Part shown: positions 26,601 through 38,500 of the stretch, piece after piece
Position numbering within the stretch: position 1 is the stretch's first letter
How the letters are laid out: each line of letters opens with the position of its first letter
DNA from: Opisthorchis felineus
Lineage: Eukaryota; Platyhelminthes; Trematoda; Opisthorchiida; Opisthorchiidae
NCBI GenBank assembly: GCA_004794785.1
Contig: SJOL01002321.1
Coordinates: 64,676 to 128,675, forward strand
Length of the DNA: 64,000 bases
Direction of reading: 5' to 3'
The notes under the pieces: model-generated
What the model saw: the letters and a program-made list of their open reading frames with translations, nothing else
The model's database searches: none
Told to the model about the DNA's origin: nothing
Program-made: the position numbers and the translations under genes

Positions 26601-29600
26601 GCTCGTTTTATGGAACAGTTCAGAATCAAGTCTGCTGATGACACATTTGGTCGACACAACAGGGATATGGAAATCTTAATGTAGCGAAATACACTCATTT
26701 GCCCACCAATCTGGTTTTCACTGGAAGCTCAACTAAATCTCTTGTTCTGTTCTTCCTCAACTGAATGTGCTGCACCAGGCCGCCTCATTTTTCAGTTGGC
26801 ACGATACACCAGTATCACAATACATTGTACAGACCTAACACACTACTCATAAGGTTGTTAAAAACTCTTTGACAACCCACGACCGGTTTCCCCCTTCTTG
26901 GGGCTCATTGAGTGGCAGCATTCGCCGGATTTCCGTCAATCTTTTGTTCAACTTGAACTCAAATTGCACGAAAGCATAAACGAGGGACTCAGTTGGGTCC
27001 CCGTGGAAATCAAATTGGTGTGCAAATGAATGTAGTTTGCTAATTTCGTGCAATATGAGTTCAAGTAGAACATAAAGTTGAGGTAGATTCGGGGACTGCG
27101 CCTACCTGATGAGTCTCAAGAAGGCGGAAAACGGTCATGGGCTGTCGAGGAGTTTTCAGCAACTTTATGAATAGTGTGTTATGTCCGTACGAAATATTAA
27201 TGTTTTTCATAGCTTATAGGTTACTGACAGGTAAACCGGATTCTAGCGGGAAAAATACAGTGGAAAATCTTTTCTGACATGCCATCAAGGGGGACTGTGC
27301 AGAGGGCACGGTGTGACCCTCAGCTGTGCAGTAACATGAATGGAAGACTCGGCACTTTCTGTATTCACAATGAGTTTGTGGTGAACTTATGACTGTTGAC
27401 AAGGTAACCGGGGAAAAACTCCTAAATGTTCTTGTCATTAAATCTGATAAAAATGTTTTTGTTCTCCTGTTTGAAAATTTTCCGATTAAAAATGCGCAGA
27501 CAGTTTGTTTGATGTCGTCGTAGTTCTGCACCATTGGCTCTGACCAGGTTTGCGCCTAAATCTCGGGATTTGGTAAAGAGCAGATGCGAGTGAAAACAAG
27601 CCGGACCACGCCCTTCAGCGTAAACCTTGTGTTAACGATTATCTCACAGAAGAATTCACATACAGCTTTATTCTTCTAAGATTCAGCTGGACATTTTATT
27701 AAAGCACATGTAGCTGGATGTGACCCGTGCATGGTCTAGTACTTTTAAGTTGCACCCACTCCTAGTTGTGTCTGGCGAATTCTCTTCGCCCTCGATAAAG
27801 ACTGTGAAAACGATGATCCACACTCGCTTGTAGTGAGCGTAACGCCAGGCGCTCCTTTTTTCAGCACAGCTTTGATCACCAGTCGAACATTTGCGCACAG
27901 GTTTCCATTTCCGTAGCTCCAGTCATTGGTTCACGGGTAGACTGTTCTATCGATCGAAAATAGCAGTGTAAATCATAAAATTAACCGTGTGTGATCAGTT
28001 TTCTCCGAACTGATCAATCTCATCCACGGAGTTAATGAAGCATAAGCTGCAGCTTCCAGGCGAAACCCTCAACTCGCTCGTAATCTTTTTTACTATTAAC
28101 TAGGGGTGATTAATATTGTCATATAACTAACTGTAACATGTGGCCGCAACGTCGTCACGATTTTGCCTTATATGACGCACTTACTTTTCAGTTCTTCAGG
28201 ATGAAAACTAAATTGTCTGATGTGCTCTCCACAACACTTCAGTCCGTGATCTTTTAAAAACCAGCTACTATCACTCCAAGGGACCTGTCCTCCCATTGGG
28301 GAACATTTCGGAGTGTTAAGTAGGGTTGTTCATTGGGACATAACTTTGGTCTCAATCTGAATTCATAGGTGGCAAAGTTTGTTGCACACAGCTGAATAGG
28401 ATTACATTGGAAATCCCCTTTTTTAGTTAGCCGAATTTACGAACAGATGTTCTTGGTTCTACCAGATGTAAAAGCAAGTGCTATGAATCCGACTCACCTC
28501 CAATTGGACTTGTGAACTCGGAGCACTTCCGGGAGTCTTGCCAGTTTCGGATCGTTACGCTTGGGCATTAACACGTATAAATAAGGATACTTTTGGGTCA
28601 GCGAACTAAAGGTGAGTTAGAACAACTAAGCTACATGAACCAGAACCCCGGTAAGAGTTCTTTTTAACAAGGACCGATCGTATAACCTGGTCAAGATGGC
28701 TCTTTCCAGGAGAGAGGTCCCTATTATGACGATCGAAGAGACATCTAGCCACTTGTGTGTGACATCAAAAGGGTACGTGGGGTAAATAGCTAATCTCCGA
28801 GACATCTTCAATGTTTATTTGCACCCGAAAGTATTCCTTCTCCATTTACGCCTCTTCAACATTTTTCTTGCAGTGAGCACTGAAATATGCTGCCACACAG
28901 ACATCAAGTCTGTGCTGAAAAAGCCAGGCTAGCCGATAAGTTCAGGAAGGTAAATGGCCAGTAACATAGCCCGAGCTATCTCATTCTTTGTACAGCCAAC
29001 TTTAGGCAAGACAAAATGTTTCAGTGACTTTCAATTGTGGTTACGGTGTCAACCAAGCCAAGACAGGGCATATGCAACTTCCGCCCAGTCAGCTCATTTC
29101 GTACTCCGGAACCTATCAAACAAACCTATGTAAAGCTGAAACCGGAAGAATTCAAACCAACTGCTTCGGACTTCCGGGTGTGTGAGAGTATACGGAGAAC
29201 TCTCCAAAAGCTTCTGTACACAAAGCGGTGTCCGTCAGCTGTGTCCACTCTCTCCATTCCCATTTTGTTTCGTGATCGAAGAGGTAATGTAACGAACGCT
29301 GGAAGGTCTTCAAAACCCTGATGTTCAAATAGCTACTAACGAAAAACTTGTCGACCTGGAATATATAGACGACATCATTCTCGCCTTCGAACAGAAGGCG
29401 CAGGTGTTTTGGATGAACTGACCAAATTCATCCCGTCCTTTAACATGCACTTTGCACCCACAACATGTGGGGTCGTGCTCCTGGGCACTAAACACGCTAC
29501 TTACAATCCAGGGCGAGGTACTCGAAGTTGCGGAGCGTTTTACGTATCTTGTAAGTTTCATTAGTTCCCATTGTTGTGTGACAGATGAGTTCACTGCACA

Positions 29601-32500
29601 AATCTCCAAGGCTTGGGTCGCATTTGCTAATTTGAGACACATATGGCGTCAAAGCGGTATAGCCCTGAATCTCAAGGGACGTGTGTATCAGGCTATATTA
29701 CGGGATTTTTTGTTGTACGGTTGTGAGACTTGGCCTGTTCGATCAACGCAACTGATATTTATTCAGGTGTTCGACGACCGTTGTCTCAGAACCACAGCTC
29801 GTGTAGGTTGGTGTCGGCGAATCCGTAACGAGGCAAGTAGAAAGCGAGTTTTTGGTTGTGCAACGGGGACTTGCATTGAAGAATGTGTTCAGTAACAGAA
29901 GCTGCGTCGGTTAGGCCATGCCTTGACCATGCCGAACCATCGTTTTCCGAGGAGAGTGCTGTTTTTCGTGCCAAATTCAGAGAAGCGGAAGCAGAGAGGC
30001 GGCCAACTCTGGACCTAGCAGAGGGGTAGGAAAGAGATTACAAAAAGTCTGGGTGCTGTCGGTGCGACTCGCCTTCCAGGATGAGGACCTCGTGATCCCC
30101 ACTGTGCCTGGTTGGCTGATATATGGCTGCCAAATGATGTCAATGGCGTCCTTGTCGTCACTTTCTATCCAGATTGTCTCAGTGAGTGTCTGGAGGTGTA
30201 GGCACATCGGAATGATTGTGGTAGACTAACACTAAGCCCCTTCCGCGTCCAGTTTTATTCCTTTTCCAAAATAAACCTTTCAAGTAAATCATGGTTGTAT
30301 GGTAGCGAAGTGTGGTAGTGGTAGCGAATTGACATCAGTGTTAAACACTGATGTCATTCTGTGTATAATGATGATGAGGATGATGATGATTGAAAAATCA
30401 ACTGTTAGCAGCACGAAACCTGTCTGACGGCCCGGCAGGAATCTCGGTCGACACTCTGCAGCAATCCGGCGACTGTTTATTGAGGCATTTCAAGGTGGGA
30501 ACTTTGTGGAACCAATTGGGTAGGACTGAGGGGAAATGGAGCTGAGCTCTCAGGACAGCACAGGATTCGTAATAGTGTTCCAAACTATGCAGAAGTTCAG
30601 AAAATGGTTGGTGGATTGATGTCCACATTGCGCCTGCAACTCTATTCCGAACTTGAAAAGTCCGTAAGTTTGGAAGCATCGTTCAGATACACCAATCGCT
30701 GGTTGCTTGCGCTGAAGAAATCACATCCTATATGTGGGAAGATGGTCTCAATCGACTGTGAGTGACTGGAAAAGAAGCGCGTTTTGAGAGTTATGTAGTC
30801 AGAGGCCAAATATTAGGCGGTAATTTGAATCGACGTAACAAACCTTAATTTCTTTTGCTGCCCATGAGTCGGTAGCTTGTGGCTGGTAATAAAGGGCAGA
30901 ACTCTCATACTGGTGCAGTATCAGCTAACAGCTTCATCAGTCTTACTGTCAAGGTAGGGTCTTGCACGAGTCAGTTTTGCAACCAACAAATGCGGGAGCT
31001 GTGGATTAGCTTGCGTTCACGTGTATCAGCAGACCGGTCATTGTTTGCTTCTCCCCCCAGCAGTCTTCATAAAGAGGGAATTCAGACCTGCAGCGCTGGT
31101 ACACCCAGGGCCATTTTGGCTGTTCTCAATCTGATTGAAGTTGGATGTTGTTATGAAATTCATAAAATGATATTTATTCTAGGGGTTCAGAAGTGATTCA
31201 TGTCCTGACCAAGGTCCATCAAGGAAACCCAACCAGCGAGGTCAGCAAACAAAAGTGGATATCGCAGGCTTTGGAGTAGGCAGTTGATGTTTCCAAAACC
31301 CTTAGTGAACAATCACATTGACGTCATGAAACTTTGTACAGTTCGACGCTTGTCGAGGGTCTGCATGAAGCCCACTGCGATATTGCATGGGAGCCTGTGA
31401 ACTAGGGGTTAACCCGAAGATATACACTCAAGAGAGACTTTCAGAGATCTCCTAAGATCCACAAGCCGTCCTAGACATGACCACATCGCAGGGAACACTA
31501 GCACCGCATCAGCGAGTAACTAGTGTAGTCTGTCAAGTCCCGAACTTTCCAGTAGAGTGCAGCGCCAACTCTGTGCGATATTGTACAATCAAGCCCAAAA
31601 CTAGCCATTTCATTGGTTATAGATGAAAAACAGGTCTTTTGTCAACAAACGTAAACGTGCCTCAATTGGTCTCTCGGCGCTTCATGATTGACATGAAATT
31701 AGAGAGCTCGTCACCGATCTTGCTCATACGAGTGTGCATCCAAGTTGACCAGCTCGATAATTTTACTTATGACGGTACGGTATGTACGTCATGAGTCGCT
31801 TAAGAATAAATTATGCATTTACAGTTATCAAGACACGGTAAGTTTCGAGGTGCGCTACACTTGCATGTGTGGCATATCATCAAGTACCGGAACAGGATTT
31901 TCTCACGATCTGCATCAAAACCAAAGTTTTCAAGCTCATTTAGGGCTTCGACCTCCCGGATCATAATTCAGGTGTTTGGGAATGCGATCCAATGTCATGC
32001 CTCACTCAGACTGGACCACACATGAAATAACGAACTACGTTCCACTTTGTTGCAGAAGTGTTTTTACTTACAATATTCGCAAGCATTATTTCTATTAGTG
32101 GGAACTCAACAGGTTCGGAGGTTGGCAAGCTAGGATCCGCGAAAACCCTCAAGTGGCCCACAAAATCACCTGAATTTTACTTGTAAAAAGTATCGCAATC
32201 CAGTTAAAACGGTTACCATGAGCTAGTGCACGGTGAACTTTTCGAACTGATATTTGGCACTGAACTCTTCGTGTGAAACATTGTCACGAATCGGATGGAG
32301 GTGTTCTTAATGAGACCGGGGTGGCTGTTTCCGACAGCTCCGCTGAGATGTACAGGACAAGTGGTTTAAATAAGTTGAGCAAGCATCCCTGCTAATAATG
32401 ACCTTTAACAGTGCAGTGTTCCGAAGTATACATATATACATACATACATACATACATACATACATACATACATACATACATACATACATACATACATACA

Positions 32501-32534
<34 letters not shown>

Positions 32535-32548
32535 CATACATACATACA

Positions 32549-32579
<31 letters not shown>

Positions 32580-35500
32580 GCAACTATATAAGTGTATAAA
32601 TATATCAGCATGACACGTTTCGCCAGCCACAAGTGGAAACTATTGAAGTATCCCCATAATTGTGAGTTTTACTATGTAGTATCTCGGTAGACCTCATTTT
32701 GGCCGATTTGCTGGCGTAAAAATATTTTCTTTGTATTTGACTACATCCATTCCATAGTGATAGTCTGTATTGTCTCTCATCAATAAAATGGAATGGTCGA
32801 TTTTTTCTGAGTTGGCGTATGATGACACATTGTCGGTATACACGTAGATTGTGATTCCAATAGCTTTAATAGCCGGAATTTATAAATAACTCCTGAAATC
32901 TTTTAGAGAAATCAGCCTACGATTAACTTAAATCCAAACAATTTTCATGAATTGTCCTTCGACCCCGGTCAAATAATATCTGGATAACTCAATGACTGGT
33001 TATGTTCTCAAGCATACAGAGTGAACTGAGAATGATAGTAACTTTTTTAAGCCCAGCAGCTTTGAAATGTAATTCCGTTCTTTTCCATATCCCAAGCGGA
33101 TACACCTCGGGGGACGGCTGCATAACCTACCAGTCTGTTGTTGCAGGTTAACTCCTTCCTACCACAGCAACATTTTGCTCAACAGCGTTCAGTATATAAG
33201 ATAGTGTGTCTGAATAAAAGATTATTTTGCACTACCCTAGCTTGTTTCAACAGTATTTCTGTGATTGGACTGCTTTGTCAGCCCTGGGTGAGCTGTGGAA
33301 ACTAGGTTGATACACCTAAACACCGATGATTAAAGCCTTTACGAACCAGTTGGTCGGTTTGAGAAACAGAGGTAACCATTAGAATTTGTATCTAATAAGA
33401 TACATAAGACGAAGTTTGAGCGGGCCTCAGCCTGGTTTCAAAATTCCAAAGCATCTAAAGTTACATAACTTTTCTCTGTATGATTTAAACAGTTTATAGG
33501 ACTGATAAAAATCAGAGTGCTCTGACTGAGCCACAACTTGCACTCCACTAATCGAAAACGTTTGAGACATTGCTTTTCCGTGACACATGTGTAATTTTTT
33601 TTAAACCACCATTATCAAGTTGAACCTGTTTGTTATGAAATATGAACCACGAAACTTGGCGTATACTTCGGTGAAATATGAGTAGAGAGTGTGGAATTTG
33701 AACTATTTCTCAGGCTATTCTAAGGCGGAACTGAATTTCATATCTGACTTTACAAAGAAAACTATTTTTAGTACAGTGAAGAAACTTGAAGGAGACTGTA
33801 ATTATTGCAAATTATCTGAAATTAAGTGGGTTTTAACGGGGGAATTAGCTGAATACAAGCTGAATTTCTAGTTTCGCTTGAGATAGTCCAACTTTTAGTT
33901 ATGTAAAGGTAGTGAAAACAAACGTTTGTATTTCTGTTTTTGTCTTCATGCCTTTCTCTTCGATGGGGCAAAATAATTCTGCTTCGACGCTCTCCGACTG
34001 GCGAAACCTTGCACAATCTAGTCGTACGAACAATTTGCCTATCAAAACCACTTCACTCTGCTGCAAGGATGACGAGCTCGAATCACCTATCCTTTCGTTT
34101 TGAACCTAGGATTTCGAACCCTTTTTGCAAGTTTTTTGATCACACCTCTCAGTTCAGCCTATAACAAACTTAAACCCTTGACTTTGCAAGCATGCTCATT
34201 CAAGCCTGCCGAGTCATCACAACGGTGATCTTATTACCACTGCTTATCATTGTTTACGGACAATTTATCCTCACGAGTACAAAACCTATGAAAGTTGAGA
34301 AGAGACGAGTGGTTGGCAAAAAACGTCCACAGGTTGCCCCGTGGACTAGTAAAAAGACTGATGTATTCTATCCTGGTTTAAGTGAGGTAAAAAATCTAAC
34401 ATTTCAATACAGAGACTCACACTGTTTATAGTATAACAGGATCTGACCATCATGAGTTTTACCAAGCCACTGACAAGTCCGCATAATTTCATTCACTGAC
34501 GTTCAGCGCACTTCTGCTTTTACATGAAGTAAAGTCGAATGTCAGTTTTGAATCGCCGGTACCTCAAAACTAGAGTAGGGAATTGGGACACGACTATGCG
34601 GTCATGAGGATGAAGCAAGTGTGCATCTAACAGCTTTACTGGAGATGGAAACTTTCATGAGCACCCTTCTGTTGTTAAACGCTAGTGTCACTGGAATACT
34701 CCCAAGGACACTAGGCTTCTTTGAGTGGTTCATTCTGAGGAGACATGGTTAAGTCGGTAGGAAAATTGCAGTCGAATACATTATAGAACTGGAACCTCCG
34801 CTCACTACTGAGATGGTGGGGATACGGATGCATTACTCCCTCTGAATAAGGGTTAGTGGCACATCCAAATATCTAATTCGCATGAGCAAAAGCTTCATTC
34901 CAATCTCCCTAACATTTCTTTCCTCGCAGTCAAGTTCCTAGAGCTTGTCTTCTATCTTAATTATCGGGAAGTAAATGTTCACACACATGAAACAGCACAG
35001 ATATTCTGAGATGTGTTAAATTCCGCCGAACTCTGGACTACCTTAATCGACTCACGACGGGTGGATCTTCAATTCCAGGGAGAAAAGGCTTCCTATGGTA
35101 GTTGTTTTCTAGGTATGCCATCACCACATGATTGGGAGAATCCCGCCCACCTCAGGTTTTGGCAAATATGGCTAAGAAGGGCCTGATTTATCAGCCGAAA
35201 ATGTACACACAAATCCACACCATCTTCATCCCTATCCGCATTCAGGCGTCTGCACCACGTGAATGTCGAGATGTTAATTGAGCTGAACTGCTGATAACTG
35301 GTAAGTAGCTTAAATATAATGTGAAGTTCGCCCCCCTTTCCCATAAGTCCCAAGTTGGCTGGACTAGGATAGACATTTTAGTTTTTGGTTTTTTTCAGGA
35401 TTTGTAGAAGGCACACTCACATGACTCTCGTTTGAACGATCTTTCTCCTATCCTGGCACATCTTTCTGGTGAGTCCATACTAAAGGTGGGAAGCGGTGGA

Positions 35501-38500
35501 CTCGAGTTTCGCTCTTACTAGAGCTCATCAGCAGTGCATATCCATGGCAGTGCCGGGGTTTGAACTCCGGAGATTTGACATGCGTCCAGCGTGCGCTGGT
35601 GGAGTTGTGGCCGCACGCTCGCCTAGCGTTTCAGATGTGTGATTTTAAACGCCGGCACGACCAAAGGTATGCAGTGGTGATGGACATTTGCTTGTTTACA
35701 GACGCCACTGTGGGGCATGACGTGTTAGAATTTCTAAACTACACCAGTGGTCATGGTTCTTCAAAGAGACCCGTATAACCCTTATCTTTTAGAGGTTAGA
35801 CGCCTGGGCTTTCAGGACTGTGTTCCTGGGCACGCAACCCAGATCTCGTCCAAGGTGGTTTTAATTTGCGCGAAGTTGCGTCGTCGTTATATCACGTGTC
35901 CTATTCGGTACTGGGGGCAGACACTGACAACCAGCAAATAACCTTAAGAAAAACTAGTCCATCCAGCTAACGCAGGATGGACCAGGTGTGCCTCTTCGTG
36001 CTGCTGTGCTAGTCTTCGGGAAGTGTCAGCATTGTGCTGTTCTTGCGAGCGCCCTGCTGGGCGGGCATTGTTTTTGTCTTACGTTTGTAGCACTGTTCCA
36101 TGCAGCCAGAGCAGACAAAAACGGGTATGAAAGGAAATACTCAAGAGTTGGTGTAACAGTTTACCAGATACGAAGAATTGATAACTTTATGGTAAGTAAG
36201 TAACAGGCTGGATATCTTTGTTATCTATCTCTTTGCAATTTCATTTAACCCATGGTTCAATGCAACACAACACTCGGAGGAAAGAACGGAAAGCAGGGGC
36301 CAAATCTAGCGTACGTTATTGCTCGGTTGGTTCTAACTTCCATGGTAGATTGCTATTCGCTTTCACCCATTTGGGATGGTATATTTTCTCGCTGCGGCCC
36401 GTCTACGTCTGGCCGAGCCGGCGTGTCCCAGTTTATTTATTTCTTACTGTGGCTTTATTCGGTTGACTGATCCTGTACTTTCAGTGGAACGGCAAGCCAG
36501 ACTTGCGTGGGCGTGTGAGTTACCGTAGCGTGGCTGAACCGACGCATCACGAAGAAACCTGTTTTAAAGAGACACTTGGAATCATCCAGACTGCCTAATT
36601 TTCATTTTATACACATTTCCTCTAACTCATAGGGATATCAGGGGTTTTCATGCAAATCGGAAAAGGCTTAGCCATATTCCACCAAAACTGAATTTCAAAA
36701 CTTAGTCAAGATGATCGGGATATCAACAAAGGGTTAAAAGTATGAGGAATGTGCGCTTCAACTAGGTCCTGAAGATGAACCAGTCCGGAGCATGAAATGA
36801 ACGCACGGCGCACGCTGAAGGCTGCGTCACTGTGGTTAGTTGTTGCTATCAATGACTCAACCAATTTATTGCAATGTGCAACTATACATCCGCGTGTATT
36901 GGAAACGAACATCTTGACTAAGACCCCAAAAACCAGCGGGTATTTGAAGATAAATCTGGTCGTCTACGCACAGTGTGCTCTTCTCAGGTATACTTTTGCT
37001 TTGCAGATGTCACAACCTATAGACCATACTTTTGAGACCAAATTTTACCGAATTTATCAAGAAGACATTACCCAAAGTAATGTCGTCGGAATTTCTTATA
37101 TCGTTTGCTTTGGTGGTCCGGCCTCCTTAAATGTAACGTTGGGGCATAAATAGAATGTTTGACAGAAAATCTTACATAATAGGCCGATTGAATCACAATC
37201 ATTTTAAGCCATGCTGATTCCGGGGTCCGCTTTGACATCGAAGAAAAAACTGGGACGGTAGTTTGCTTGGGAATAGATGGACCTAAGGATGGAGGTAAGA
37301 CGCTTTAATGAAACAAAAAACATGTTCAATGGTCTGTCAATTATTTATCTGATCAATGATTTATCGTAATCCATAAAGGAACCCTCTGATAACTGAATAA
37401 AGGAGGCCTCCCAATGGTCACTAACATGAGTCTGGAGACGTTTTGATATATAAACACAATTTGCTGGTTTTCAGACTGAAAGGTTGAATGTCTGGAATGA
37501 TTTGTGACATGCAGTTGTGCTTGATGTGGCAATCTAACGCCAAGCAACGCACTCTTGTGGTTGAAAATATAAGCCAAGCGACGCGGCTGAGGATCCCAGT
37601 CGTCCACCTGTTTGCGTATAAGCGAGCTGCCAGTATCCCAGCTATCGCGCAAGGCTGAACTTCACTAAAAATGAGCCCATATCGTGTCGCCCGCCGTCAC
37701 CGACTCTGGCGACGCTTTATTTACCGCGTAAGCTAAAAGGATAAACGAAACTGGGCTACTACGAACACTTTCAACCGTAATTCTGAAATCCTTTCCCAGT
37801 CTACCTGATGCATATTCTTCTGCATGACAATTTAGCCATTATAATGATGGGGGTGGGAATGATGCACCGACTCGCATTATGCCTCGATGAAATCAGGAAC
37901 GTATCACTGAATTTTATTTCCAGGGGAATGGGTAGATCGCCCCAAAGTTTTCAGTTTATTTTCATTAGTGGTTCTTCAACCTCATCGGACGTACGCCTGC
38001 TAGTTTCAAATGTTATTTGCCACTTTCAGCATTCTAATATGAATAGAGGAAGCCTACCTTGAACTCGTCTAACCTACATTTTCTTTCGACGGAGAAAAAA
38101 TACTTATGCATGAAACTTGAGCCGGTTAGCAATTTTTACTCGGAATTCACCTTTATCACCCACACATCAGACTTGCATGTCTGTTGTACTCGGAGGTGCA
38201 AACTGGCTTTAGTGTGTAACTCACTGATACGGCTCACATATTTCCTCATGAGGCCGGTGCAGTAGAACGCAAAGTATAACCACACGATCGATGTTCTCAC
38301 CCATACGGAGCCCTTCAACTAATTGATAGGCTCAATTATCCCATGCGGATGAGTGGAAATACTGTTACTGGTGCTGAGGAGAATGAAGGAAAATCCGCTG
38401 TCAGGCGACAAGTTATTTGATTTTTGTCTCATAGTGCATTTTCGAAAAAGCGCCAGCTATACAAATCGTTCTACGTTGCTCGATTTAATGTAAAAATGAT

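Larger units (their letters stand above)
24060..26660 (-). mobile_element. Ty3/gypsy-type LTR retrotransposon pol, decayed
   Basis: Successive minus-strand frames, broken by stops and shifts, match Ty3/gypsy pol in the right order: RT (about 26660-25888), RNase H (25843-25440) and integrase core (24946-24500), then a tail to 24060. The RT active-site box reads [10 protein letters not shown] where the family has an acidic pair (YxDD), so catalysis is lost. RNase H is recognisable from LITDAS and CVSQYLVP, and the following region from [11 protein letters not shown]. The integrase has SRWPEEYF and a damaged TDNGT motif (AAGNGT). I could not delimit LTRs or a convincing gag. It lies antisense inside a long intron of the plus-strand gene. 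Confidence 0.75.

Noticed and set aside
26847..27053. Minus frame [16 protein letters not shown] as a gene
   Set aside because: It lies entirely in the foldback repeat and recurs because the repeat does.
27103..27125. CTGATGAGTC as another hammerhead core
   Set aside because: No GAAA box or stem II follows. It is part of the foldback arm.
32307..32632. Five overlapping open frames encoding YIHT or VCMY repeats
   Set aside because: They are translations of the TACA microsatellite, not genes.
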